Source of the DNA: Streptomyces mirabilis
GTDB taxonomy: Bacteria > Actinomycetota > Actinomycetes > Streptomycetales > Streptomycetaceae
Assembly (NCBI RefSeq): GCF_018310535.1
Contig: NZ_CP074102.1
Coordinates: 4,712,001-4,776,000 of the forward strand
Length of the DNA: 64,000 nt
Direction of reading: 5' to 3'
The notes under the pieces are model-generated. The model saw only the letters and a program-made list of their open reading frames with translations. It searched no databases and was not told where the DNA came from. The position numbers and the translations under genes are program-made. Shown one piece after another: positions 43,388-51,451 of the stretch; within the stretch, counting starts at the first letter, position 1, and every line of letters begins with the position of its first letter.

Positions 43388-44533
43388 ATGGAGTTCGGAT
43401 TCGACGCCGAGGACGAGGCCTTCCGGCGCACGGCACGGGACTGGCTGACCGCCCACCCGGTCGGTGAGCCGGTCGTCCGCCAGGACTGGGAACGGGAACT
43501 GGGCCGGGGTGGCTGGATCGGCCTTGGCTGGGCGGAGGACGGATACGGCAACCGGCGGGCGAGCCTGACCCAACAGGTCGTCTGGGCCGAGGAGTACGCC
43601 CGTTCCAGGGCCCCGGCCCGCTCCGGCCATATCGGAGAGAAGCTCCTCGCCCCCACCCTCATCGCCCACGGGACCCCGGAACAGAAGGCACGCTTCCTGC
43701 CCCCGGTCGCCCGCGGCGAGGAACTCTGGTGCCAGGGATACAGCGAGCCGGGCGCGGGCTCGGACCTGGCGGGGATCCGTACGGCCGCGGCACGGGACGG
43801 CGACACGTACCGCGTCACCGGCCAGAAGATCTGGACCTCGCTCGCACACGAGGCGGACTGGTGCTTCGTCCTCGCCCGTACGGAACCGGGGTCGGCCCGC
43901 CACCACGGTCTGTCCTTCCTTCTCGTCCCGATGGACCAGCCGGGTCGCGTCGAGGTCCGCCCGATCCGCCAGCTCACCGGCACGAGCGAGTTCAACGAGG
44001 TCTTCTTCGACGGGGCGGTGGCCCGCGCCGAACACGTCGTCGGCGGTGCGGGCAACGGCTGGCAGGTGGCCATGAGTCTCCTCGGTTTCGAACGAGGGGT
44101 CTCGACGCTGGCCCAGCAGATCGGCTTCGCGGAGGAGTTGGGGCGGGTGATCGAGACGGCCGTCGCCACGGGCGCGGCGGCCGACCCGGTGATCCGGGAC
44201 CGACTCGTACGCCAGTGGGCGGAGCTGCGCACGATGCGCTGGAACGCGCTGCGGACGCTGGGCGGTTCGGGCGACGCGGGCGCGCCCAGCGTCGCCAAGC
44301 TGCTGTGGGGCCGCTGGCACCAGCGGCTCGGCGAACTGGCGGTACGGGTGCGGGGCGCGGAGGCCGCGACCGGTCCCGCGGACTGGTCGGCCTCGGCACC
44401 GTACGAACTCGACTCCTCCCAGCACCTGTTCCTGTTCAGCCGGGCCGACACCATCTACGGCGGCTCGGACGAGATCCAGCGCACGATCATCGCCGAGCGC
44501 GTGCTCGGCCTGCCGAGGGAACCCAAGGGCTGA
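43388..44533 (+). CDS. Acyl-CoA dehydrogenase
   Basis: A 381-residue full-length acyl-CoA dehydrogenase: GGWIGLGWAEDGYGNRRASL, WCQGYSEPGAGSDLAGIRTA, VTGQKIWTSLAHEADWCFVL, FNEVFFDGAVARAEHVVGGA, and the C-terminal FLFSRADTIYGGSDEIQRTI with IAERVLGLPREPKG. ATG 43388 has GAGGGGG upstream; the frame is open further upstream through the tandem repeats but is not coding-like there. It lies in the SDR operon and is the third or fourth dehydrogenase subunit of the regulon. Confidence 0.93.
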   Translation: MEFGFDAEDEAFRRTARDWLTAHPVGEPVVRQDWERELGRGGWIGLGWAEDGYGNRRASLTQQVVWAEEYARSRAPARSGHIGEKLLAPTLIAHGTPEQKARFLPPVARGEELWCQGYSEPGAGSDLAGIRTAAARDGDTYRVTGQKIWTSLAHEADWCFVLARTEPGSARHHGLSFLLVPMDQPGRVEVRPIRQLTGTSEFNEVFFDGAVARAEHVVGGAGNGWQVAMSLLGFERGVSTLAQQIGFAEELGRVIETAVATGAAADPVIRDRLVRQWAELRTMRWNALRTLGGSGDAGAPSVAKLLWGRWHQRLGELAVRVRGAEAATGPADWSASAPYELDSSQHLFLFSRADTIYGGSDEIQRTIIAERVLGLPREPKG

Positions 44534-44543
44534 GGGAGTCGCG

Positions 44544-45593
44544 ATGCGAGGCGTGATCTTCGACGGCAAGCGGACGCAGGTCGTGGACGACCTGGAGATA
44601 CGGGATCCGGGGCCCGGCGAGGTGCAGGTCGCGATCTCCGCGGCCGGCCTCTGCCACAGTGACCTGTCGGTGGTGGACGGGACGATCCCCTTCCCCGTCC
44701 CCGTGGTCCTGGGACATGAGGGCGCGGGGGTCGTCGAGGCGGTGGGCGCGGGCGTCGGCCATGTCCGGCCCGGCGACCATGTCGCGCTCTCCACGCTCGC
44801 CAACTGCGGGGCGTGCGCGGAGTGCGACCGGGGGCGGCCGACGATGTGCCGCAAGGCGATCGGGATGCCGCGGCAGCCGTTCGCGCGGGGCGGGCGGCCG
44901 CTGTACCAGTTCGCGTCCAACTCCGCGTTCGCGGAACGGACGGTGGTGAAGGCCGTCCAAGTCGTCCGCATCCCCAAGGACATCCCCCTCGCGTCCGCCG
45001 CGCTGATCGGATGCGGAGTCCTGACGGGAGTGGGCGCGGTCCTCAACCGCGCGAGGGTGGACCGGGGGGACACCGTCCTCGTCATCGGCACCGGCGGCAT
45101 CGGACTCAACGTTCTCCAGGGCGCGCGGATCGCGGGCGCACTGAAGATCGTCGCCGTCGACGCCAATCCGGCGAAGGAGGCCGTGGCCCGGCGCTTCGGC
45201 GCCACGCACTTCCTGACGTCGACGGAGGCCGTGAAGGACATCCTTCCCACGGGTGCCGACCACGCCTTCGAGTGCGTCGGCCGCGTCGAACTCATCCGCC
45301 AGGCCATCGACCTGCTGGACCGCCACGGCCAGGCGGTCCTCCTCGGCGTACCTCCGGCCACGGCCGAGGCGTCCTTCCTCGTCTCGTCCATGTACCTGGA
45401 CAAGTCCATCCTGGGCTGCCGATACGGGTCCTCCCGCCCCCAGCGTGACATCGCCCTGTACGCCGACCTGTACCGAGAAGGCCGCCTCCTCCTGGACGAA
45501 CTGGTCACCCAGACCTACCCGGTGGAGGACTTCGACAAGGCGGCGCAGGATGCGGAGGGTGGGAGGGTGGCGCGGGCGGTGCTGACGTTCTAG
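44544..45593 (+). CDS. Zinc-dependent alcohol dehydrogenase (MDR family)
   Basis: A 349-residue medium-chain dehydrogenase. Catalytic zinc ligands: C37 (GLCHSD), H58/E59 (VLGHEGAG) and a Cys in ALIGCGVLTGVGAV. Structural zinc lobe: C88, C91, C94 and C102 (NCGACAECDRGRPTMC). NAD fold: VLVIGTGGIGLNVLQGARIA. It resembles class-III-like actinobacterial alcohol/aldehyde dehydrogenases. It is 10 bp after the acyl-CoA dehydrogenase and ends the operon; REP-like repeats follow. Confidence 0.93.
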   Translation: MRGVIFDGKRTQVVDDLEIRDPGPGEVQVAISAAGLCHSDLSVVDGTIPFPVPVVLGHEGAGVVEAVGAGVGHVRPGDHVALSTLANCGACAECDRGRPTMCRKAIGMPRQPFARGGRPLYQFASNSAFAERTVVKAVQVVRIPKDIPLASAALIGCGVLTGVGAVLNRARVDRGDTVLVIGTGGIGLNVLQGARIAGALKIVAVDANPAKEAVARRFGATHFLTSTEAVKDILPTGADHAFECVGRVELIRQAIDLLDRHGQAVLLGVPPATAEASFLVSSMYLDKSILGCRYGSSRPQRDIALYADLYREGRLLLDELVTQTYPVEDFDKAAQDAEGGRVARAVLTF

Positions 45594-45627
45594 GGGGGGC
45601 GGTAAATTCGTCTGCGGGCGGGTGGAG

Positions 45628-45786
45628 GCTGGGCGCGCAGTTCCCCGCGCCCCTCAAGAGCGCCGGCGTGCATCTTTCAGCCTGTCCGGCGCTCGAGGAC
45701 AAGGCCGAGGGCCGATGCCCCACCCACCTGGTCCACCCACCGACCCCGGTCCGCGCCCTCCAGCCCGTCCGGCGTTTGAGGACGAG
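45628..45786. repeat. Cluster of three REP-like repeats
   Basis: GGGCGCGCAGTTCCCCGCGC (from about 45632) belongs to the first family; two cores beginning CAGCCTGTCCGGCG (45678-45703) and CAGCCCGTCCGGCG (45761-45786) belong to the second, matching 31484-31509. There is no gene in 45594-45957. Confidence 0.75.
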
Positions 45787-45896
45787 CCCTTCGGGCGATG
45801 CGGGGGTCCGGGGGCGGCAGCCTCCGGCGGGGTCTGGGAGGGGACGGGTAGGGGCGGCGGGGGCGAGGACCGTTGGGGCGGTGGACGTGGGCCGGG

Positions 45897-45905
45897 TTAT
45901 CCACA
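45897..45905 (+). other. Single DnaA box TTATCCACA
   Basis: A perfect consensus 9-mer 53 bp upstream of the MFS gene ATG, in intergenic DNA. Confidence 0.45.
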
Positions 45906-45957
45906 GGGCGGGGAAATCCCGTGGGGCGTTGTCGGACCGGTCCCCTAACGTCGTCGC

Positions 45958-47256
45958 ATGAGCTACCGAGACGTCGCCAGTAAACAGGTCCTGGCCTGGG
46001 CCGTCGTGGCCATCTGCGCCCGTATGCCGGTCGCCATGACCCCCCTGGCCCTGGTCTTCCTCGTCCGAGAACGCCCCGCCGGCTACACCCTGGGCGCAAC
46101 CCTGGCAGCGGCATACGTGATCGGCGAGATCATCGGCGCCCCCCTCCTCGGCACCCGCATGCACCCCGACAGAGCCCGCCCCCACCTGGCCAGAGGCCTG
46201 GCGATCGGCGCGTCCGGCTTCGCCGCCCTCGCCGCGTTCCCCCACGCGCCCCCACCCCTCCTCGCCGCGTTCGCCGCCCTGGCCGGCGCCGCCCCCGCCG
46301 CGGCCCCCGGCGCCCTCCGTACCCTGCTGACCGGCCTGGTCCCGAAGCGAGCGGCGGCCCAAGCACTGTCCGCCGAGTCGATGCTGACGTTCGGGATATG
46401 GGCCCTGACCCCGGCGGCGGTCACGGGCCTCGCCCTGGGCATCGCCCCCAGAGCCCCACTCCTGCTCGCCGCCGCGCTGATGGCCTTGTCGGTCGCGGGC
46501 CTGTGGCTGCTGCCTGCGGGCTGGGAGGCGGACGACACGGACCGCGCGGGCGAGTCGATGCACCGGGTACTGGCCAGAGCGTGGCCGGCGTATGTGACGG
46601 GCGCGGCCGGCCTGTCCCTGCTCGCCCTCGCCGAACTCGTGCTGCCTGCCCTGCTCGAACAGCGCGGGACGGCCGTCGGCTGGGCGGGCCCACTGCTCAC
46701 GGGCCTGTCGCTGGGCGCGGCGGTGGGCGCGTTCCTGTACGGGCTGCGCTCCTGGCCGGGGCAACTGCGCACCCGGAGCGTGGTGTTGATGTGCGGCATG
46801 GCGGTCTGTCTGACGCTGGTCGCGCTGATACCGACCCTCGCCGGGATGGCGGCCGCGCTCACCGCCGCGGGTGTCCTGCAGGCGGGCGTGATGCTCACCC
46901 GCAACCTGTCGCTGCGCGAGATGCTCCCGCCGAGCGCGCTGGCGGCGGGGTACTCGGTGATGTACGCGGCCGTGGGCGTGGGTTACGCCGCGACGGGCTC
47001 CCTCGCGGGCGCCCTCCTCCGCTTCGTCGCGCCCTCGACCGCGATCCTGGCCGGCGTCGGCCTCACCCTGCTGCTCACGTTGGTGGGCGCACTGGGCGAG
47101 CGCGTTCGGACGAAGACCGTCGTCCCCGGCCCGCGCTCAACGCATGACCCCGAGACGGGCGACGTCCCCCTCGCCGAGGTCCTCGACTCTGGAGGCCCCG
47201 GAGGTCCGGAAAGTGCGCCGATACGCGGTGGGGGTGACCCCGAGCACGGCCTGTAG
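45958..47256 (+). CDS. MFS transporter, probably leaderless
   Basis: A 432-residue major facilitator protein with about 12 hydrophobic helices (MTPLALVFLVRERPAGYTLG, LLLAAALMALSVAGLWLLPA, AAGLSLLALAELVLPALLEQ, AILAGVGLTLLLTLVGALGE). The last roughly 50 residues are hydrophilic and are encoded antisense to the 3' end of the GlxA-type regulator gene. There is no ribosome site before ATG 45958; TAACGT (45946-45951) sits 6 bp upstream, as for a leaderless transcript. The substrate is unknown. Confidence 0.88.
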   Translation: MSYRDVASKQVLAWAVVAICARMPVAMTPLALVFLVRERPAGYTLGATLAAAYVIGEIIGAPLLGTRMHPDRARPHLARGLAIGASGFAALAAFPHAPPPLLAAFAALAGAAPAAAPGALRTLLTGLVPKRAAAQALSAESMLTFGIWALTPAAVTGLALGIAPRAPLLLAAALMALSVAGLWLLPAGWEADDTDRAGESMHRVLARAWPAYVTGAAGLSLLALAELVLPALLEQRGTAVGWAGPLLTGLSLGAAVGAFLYGLRSWPGQLRTRSVVLMCGMAVCLTLVALIPTLAGMAAALTAAGVLQAGVMLTRNLSLREMLPPSALAAGYSVMYAAVGVGYAATGSLAGALLRFVAPSTAILAGVGLTLLLTLVGALGERVRTKTVVPGPRSTHDPETGDVPLAEVLDSGGPGGPESAPIRGGGDPEHGL

Positions 47257-48183
47257 GTGCTGCCGCATCGACTGGGCCGTGCCGAAGCCGGCGTCCCGCG
47301 CGACCTGGTCGATGGACAGGTCGCTGGTCTCCAGCAGGTGCCGGGCCCGCTCGATGCGCTGCTGGGTCAGCCAATGCCCGGGGCTGACGCCGACCTCCTC
47401 GCGGAAGCGGCGCGTGAAGGTGCGTACGGACATGGCTTCCTGTTCGGCCATGTCGCGGAGCTGGATCGGCTCGTGGAGGCGGGCCAGCGCCCAGGCCCGG
47501 GCGGCGGTCGTGGTGGCCGCCTGCGGCTCCGGCACCGGCCGCTGGATGTACTGCGCCTGCCCGCCGTCGCGGTGCGGGGGTACGACGGTGCGGCGGGCCA
47601 CGTCGTTGGCGACGGCGGCGCCGTGGTCACGGCGTACGAGATGGAGGCACAGGTCGATTCCCGCGGCGACGCCGGCGGAGGTGAGGACGTCGTCGTCGTC
47701 GACGAAGAGCACTTCGGCGTCGACCTTGATCTTCGGGAAGAGCCGCTGGAAGTGCTCGGCGTGCATCCAGTGGGTGGTGGCCGGGCGGCCGTCGAGGTAG
47801 CCCGCGGCGGCGAGGACGTAGCTGCCGGTGCAGATGGAGACGAGGCGGGTGCCGGGGCGGATGTGGGCGAGGGCGGCGGCCAGTTCGGGGGTGAGGACGC
47901 CTTCGGCGTGGACGGGGCCGAGTTCGTAGGAGGCGGGGATGACGACGGTGTCGGCGGTGGCGAGGGCTTCGGGGCCGTTCGCGACGAGGACGGCGAAGTC
48001 GGCGTCCGTCTCGACGGGGCCGGGCGGCCGGACCGAGCAGGTGACGATCTCGTACAGCGGGTGCTCGTCCGCGTCGCGTGCCTTGCCGAAGATGCGCTGC
48101 GGGATGCCGAGCTCGAAGGGCAGCAACCCGTCGAGAGCGAGGACGACGACGCGGTGGCGAGGATGCGTACCCTGAGAGGCCAT
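47137..48183 (-). CDS. GlxA-type regulator: DJ-1/PfpI domain plus AraC HTH
   Basis: A 348-residue regulator. The N-terminal amidotransferase-like DJ-1/PfpI domain (VVVLALDGLLPFELGIPQRI to about residue 200) has the cysteine elbow LVSICTGSYVLAAAGYLDGR. The C-terminal AraC domain has two HTH motifs (LRDMAEQEAMSVRTFTRRFR and IDQVARDAGFGTAQSMRQHL). The last 40 codons overlap the convergent MFS gene by 120 bp. Relatives regulate amine, choline/glycine-betaine or detoxification genes. It is divergent from the MFS gene at 48255, its most likely target. Confidence 0.92.
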   Translation of the reverse strand: MASQGTHPRHRVVVLALDGLLPFELGIPQRIFGKARDADEHPLYEIVTCSVRPPGPVETDADFAVLVANGPEALATADTVVIPASYELGPVHAEGVLTPELAAALAHIRPGTRLVSICTGSYVLAAAGYLDGRPATTHWMHAEHFQRLFPKIKVDAEVLFVDDDDVLTSAGVAAGIDLCLHLVRRDHGAAVANDVARRTVVPPHRDGGQAQYIQRPVPEPQAATTTAARAWALARLHEPIQLRDMAEQEAMSVRTFTRRFREEVGVSPGHWLTQQRIERARHLLETSDLSIDQVARDAGFGTAQSMRQHLQAVLGVTPTAYRRTFRTSGASRVEDLGEGDVARLGVMR

Positions 48184-48254
48184 GGCCCGATCCTAGCGAA
48201 TGATGTCCTTCGGGCCACTCGTTCGCGAGAACGGCAGGCCCGAAGCTCTATGTC

Positions 48255-49652
48255 GTGACCCAGACAACCGAAGCCGCCTCCCCGGGGGGCGCCGCAGCCG
48301 CGGAGGACCCCCGCCCCACCGAGCCGACCGACTCCACCGACTCCGTCGAGCCGACCGACTCCACCGAGCCGACCGGCCCCTCCACCCCCCGCGTCCGCAT
48401 CCACCGCGCCTGGTTCGTCGCCGCCGTCACCTTCGTGACGATCATCGGCGCGGCGGCCTTCCGTTCACTGCCGGGTCTGCTGATCGACCCGCTGCACCAG
48501 GAGTTCCACTGGTCGCGCGGCACGATCGGCGCGGCGGTGTCCATCAACCTCGCGCTGTACGGGCTGACGGCGCCGTTCGCGGCGGCGCTGATGGACCGCT
48601 TCGGCATCCGGCGGGTGGTGGCGGTCGCCCTGATGGTGATCGCGCTCGGTTCCGGTCTGACCGTGTGGATGACGGCCGCCTGGCAGCTGCTGCTCTGCTG
48701 GGGCCTGTTGGTCGGACTGGGGTCCGGCTCCATGGCGCTGGCCTTCGCGGCGACGGTCACCAACCGCTGGTTCACGGCGCGCAAGGGCCTGGTCACGGGC
48801 ATCCTGACGGCGGCCTCGGCGTCCGGCCAGCTGATCTTCCTGCCGCTCCTCTCCTGGATCGTCACCGAGCACGACTGGCGCCCGGCCGCAGTGACGGTGG
48901 CCCTCGCGGCGCTCGCGGTCGTCCCCTTCGTATGGCTGCTGCTGCGGGACCACCCGGCGGACGTGGGCGTGAAGCCGTACGGGTCGGCGGAGTTCGTACC
49001 GAAGCCCGCGCCCGTGCAGGGCGCCGCCCGGCGCGCGGTGACGGTCCTGCTCTCCGCGGTCCGCACCGGCCCGTTCTGGCTGCTGGCCGGCACCTTCGCG
49101 ATCTGCGGCGCCTCGACGAACGGCCTGGTCCAGACGCACTTCGTGCCCGCGGCTCACGACCACGGAATGCCCATCACGGCGGCGGCCTCCCTGCTCGCGG
49201 TCATCGGGGTCTTCGACGTGGTCGGCACGGTCGCCTCCGGCTGGTTCACCGACCGCTTCGAACCGCGCAGGCTGCTCGCCGTCTATTACGCGCTGCGCGG
49301 CATCTCGCTCCTCTTCCTCCCCATGCTTCTCGCCTCGTCCGTGCACCCTCCGATGATCTTCTTCATCGTCTTCTACGGCCTCGACTGGGTCGCCACCGTT
49401 CCGCCCACGCTGGCCCTGTGCCGCGAGCAGTACGGCGAGGACAGCGCCATCGTCTTCGGCTGGGTCCTCGCCTCCCACCAGGTCGGCGCCGCCCTCGTCG
49501 CCTTCCTCGGCGGTGTGGCGCGGGACACGTTCGGCTCGTACGACATGGTCTGGTACGCCTCGGGCGCGCTGTGCGCGGCGGCGGCCCTGATGGCACTGGT
49601 GATCCGACGGCGCCCCGCGACGGGCACGCCCGCGGTACCGGCGATCGCCTGA
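48255..49652 (+). CDS. MFS transporter
   Basis: A 465-residue major facilitator protein. A 55-residue hydrophilic N-terminus contains imperfect EPTDST repeats encoded by repeated GACTCCACCGA. About 12 transmembrane segments follow (FVAAVTFVTIIGAAAFRSLP, AVSINLALYGLTAPFAAALM, and others). The sequence resembles OxlT/monocarboxylate-like actinobacterial MFS proteins (FRSLPGLLIDPLHQEFHWSR). GTG 48255 is used. It is divergent from the GlxA-type regulator by 71 bp and convergent with the flavin reductase gene. Confidence 0.9.
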   Translation: MTQTTEAASPGGAAAAEDPRPTEPTDSTDSVEPTDSTEPTGPSTPRVRIHRAWFVAAVTFVTIIGAAAFRSLPGLLIDPLHQEFHWSRGTIGAAVSINLALYGLTAPFAAALMDRFGIRRVVAVALMVIALGSGLTVWMTAAWQLLLCWGLLVGLGSGSMALAFAATVTNRWFTARKGLVTGILTAASASGQLIFLPLLSWIVTEHDWRPAAVTVALAALAVVPFVWLLLRDHPADVGVKPYGSAEFVPKPAPVQGAARRAVTVLLSAVRTGPFWLLAGTFAICGASTNGLVQTHFVPAAHDHGMPITAAASLLAVIGVFDVVGTVASGWFTDRFEPRRLLAVYYALRGISLLFLPMLLASSVHPPMIFFIVFYGLDWVATVPPTLALCREQYGEDSAIVFGWVLASHQVGAALVAFLGGVARDTFGSYDMVWYASGALCAAAALMALVIRRRPATGTPAVPAIA

Positions 49653-49689
49653 CGACTCCGGCACTCCGGCCGGGCGGCCTGCCACCGAG

Positions 49690-50307
49690 CTAGAGGAACC
49701 GCCCTTTGTGGAACAGCAGCGGCGCGGCGTCGTCACCGGCGCTCGCGCCGAGCGCGTCCACCCGTCCCACCACGATCAGATGGTCCCCGCCGGTGTGCAC
49801 CGCGTGGATCGTGCAGTCGACCCAGGCCGCGGCGCCCGCGAGACGCGGCGAACCGGAAACGGGCGCCGCGTCGTACACGACCCCGGCGAACTTGTCCGCC
49901 CCGCTCACCGCGAACCCACGGCACAACTCACCCTGGTGCGCCCCCAGTACGTTCACACAGAACACGCCCGCGCGGGCGATCCGCGGCCAGGTCGCCGACG
50001 TGCGCCCCACCATGAAGCAGACCAGGGGAGGGTCGAGCGAGAGCGACGCGAACGACTGACAGGCGAACCCGGCCGGGCCTCCGTCACCTGCCTCGCCCTC
50101 GACGCCCGGCGCGGTGATGACGGTGACACCCGTCGCGAAGTTCCCCAACACCCGCCGAAACGCGGCCTGATCGACCGGCGCCCGCTCATCGTCCCCCACC
50201 GCGCGCAACTCCGGCCGAGGCAGCGCCTCGACGCGCCCCGCGACGGTGGAAGCCCCGGCCGACCTGAGGTAACGGACGGCGGCTGCCGCCATCCCTGCGT
50301 GTCCCAT
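49690..50307 (-). CDS. Flavin reductase family protein (FMN reductase of a two-component system)
   Basis: A 205-residue flavin-reductase-like protein: FRRVLGNFATGVTVITAPGV, GFACQSFASLSLDPPLVCFM, GVFCVNVLGAHQGELCRGFA and GGDHLIVVGRVDALGASAGD. It would supply reduced FMN to a monooxygenase, such as a partner elsewhere in this regulon. ATG 50307 has GGTGG before it; ATG 50319 is an alternative without a ribosome site. A perfect regulon operator lies 18 bp upstream of 50307. Confidence 0.9.
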   Translation of the reverse strand: MGHAGMAAAAVRYLRSAGASTVAGRVEALPRPELRAVGDDERAPVDQAAFRRVLGNFATGVTVITAPGVEGEAGDGGPAGFACQSFASLSLDPPLVCFMVGRTSATWPRIARAGVFCVNVLGAHQGELCRGFAVSGADKFAGVVYDAAPVSGSPRLAGAAAWVDCTIHAVHTGGDHLIVVGRVDALGASAGDDAAPLLFHKGRFL

Positions 50308-50324
50308 CACACCACCCATTGAAG

Positions 50325-50339
50325 CTGACGATGTGTCAG
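50325..50339. promoter_or_regulatory. Regulon operator 5: CTGAC-GATGT-GTCAG
   Basis: A perfect 5+5 dyad, 18 bp upstream of the flavin reductase ATG. Confidence 0.75.
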
Positions 50340-50411
50340 ATAGGAAGGGGTGGGAGCCGGTACGGAGCCCGGCGGGAACTCCTGGCCCAACCTGCGCGTA
50401 TCTTCGCGACC

Positions 50412-50543
50412 ATGGGGTGGGCAGACACGGCACGCAAGCCGGGACGCACGGGGCTGAAGTGGTCGGACGCCGACGAGCTCCAGCTCTACGTCCTGTTCGG
50501 CGATCCCGGCTCGGGGGATCTGCGCAGGCTGAGGCGGGACTGA
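50412..50543 (+). CDS. Possible 43-residue small protein
   Basis: ATG 50412 opens a short frame (MGWADTARKPGRTGLKWSDA... ending DLRRLRRD) with codon use like real genes. TATCTT (50399-50404) lies 8 bp upstream, consistent with a leaderless start; no ribosome site is visible. It is almost back to back with the convergent enoyl-CoA hydratase stop. No family is recognised. Confidence 0.4.
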   Translation: MGWADTARKPGRTGLKWSDADELQLYVLFGDPGSGDLRRLRRD

Positions 50544-50544
50544 C

Positions 50545-51378
50545 TCAGCGGCCCCGGTAGTGCGGGGTTCTGCGTTCTACGAAGCTTGTCACGCCCTCGG
50601 TCGCGTCCGTCGTGGTCATGTTGATCTCCTGGGCGGCGGCTTCGGCGGCGAAGGCGGTGCTGCGGTCGGTGTCGAGGGAGGCGTTGACCAGCTGTTTGGT
50701 GAGGGCGAGGGCGCGGGTCGGGCCGGTGGCCAGGCGCTCGGCCCAGTCGCGGGCGGTCTTCTCCAGATCGTCCGGCGGTACGACTCTGTTGACGAGCCCG
50801 AGCCGCGCCGCGTCCGCCGCCGTCAGCGCGTCGCCGAAGAACATCAGTTCCTTGGCGCGCTGGGGTCCGACGAGACGGGGCAGCAGATACGCGCCGCCGC
50901 CGTCGGGGACCAGGCCGCGGCGCACGAACACCTCGATGAACTTGGCGGAATCGGCGGCGAGTACGAGGTCGCAGGCGAGGGCGAGGTGGGCGCCGAGGCC
51001 GGCCGCGGTGCCGTTGACCGCCGCGATCACGGGTTTCTCGCAGTCGAGGACCGCGCCGATCAGGCGCTGAGCGCCGAGCCGGATCGTGCGGGCCACGTCA
51101 CCGGCCACCCGCTCCCCGGCCGGCGGCCCCCCACGCAGGTCCGCGCCCGCGCAGAAACCACGTCCGGTCGCCGTGATCACGACGGCCCGTACGTCCGGGT
51201 CGGAGGAGGCGTGGGAGAGGTGCTGGATGAGGCGTTCGCGCTGGTCAGGGGTGATGGCGTTGAGGGTTTCGGGGCGGTTGAGGGTGATCCACGAGACGTG
51301 ATTGTCAGTGGCGTGCAGTACCAATGAGTCGACGGGATCGGCAGATTTCTCGGCAGATTTCTCGGGGGAGGATGTCAT
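50545..51378 (-). CDS. Enoyl-CoA hydratase/isomerase
   Basis: A 277-residue crotonase-fold enzyme: VSWITLNRPETLNAITPDQR, GRGFCAGADLRGGPP (first oxyanion), KPVIAAVNGTAAGLGAHLAL and FIEVFVRRGLVPDGGGAYLL with the second acidic residue shifted (Asp in PDGGG). It would hydrate or isomerise an unsaturated CoA ester. It is downstream of, and same strand as, the CoA ligase gene (73-bp gap), so probably under operators 6 and 7. N-terminal residues EKSAEKSADPVD are low complexity. Confidence 0.92.
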   Translation of the reverse strand: MTSSPEKSAEKSADPVDSLVLHATDNHVSWITLNRPETLNAITPDQRERLIQHLSHASSDPDVRAVVITATGRGFCAGADLRGGPPAGERVAGDVARTIRLGAQRLIGAVLDCEKPVIAAVNGTAAGLGAHLALACDLVLAADSAKFIEVFVRRGLVPDGGGAYLLPRLVGPQRAKELMFFGDALTAADAARLGLVNRVVPPDDLEKTARDWAERLATGPTRALALTKQLVNASLDTDRSTAFAAEAAAQEINMTTTDATEGVTSFVERRTPHYRGR

Positions 51379-51451
51379 GGGGGTGCTCCGGTTCTTACGG
51401 GGGGCGGTGCGGCGGGGGCGGGCGATGGCGCGGGGGCTGGGGCGCTGGGGG

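Noticed and set aside
41369..45508. A 1379-codon minus-strand open frame
   Set aside because: Only its last 308 codons are a real gene (cyclase family); the rest is antisense to three well-supported genes and is a GC-bias artefact.
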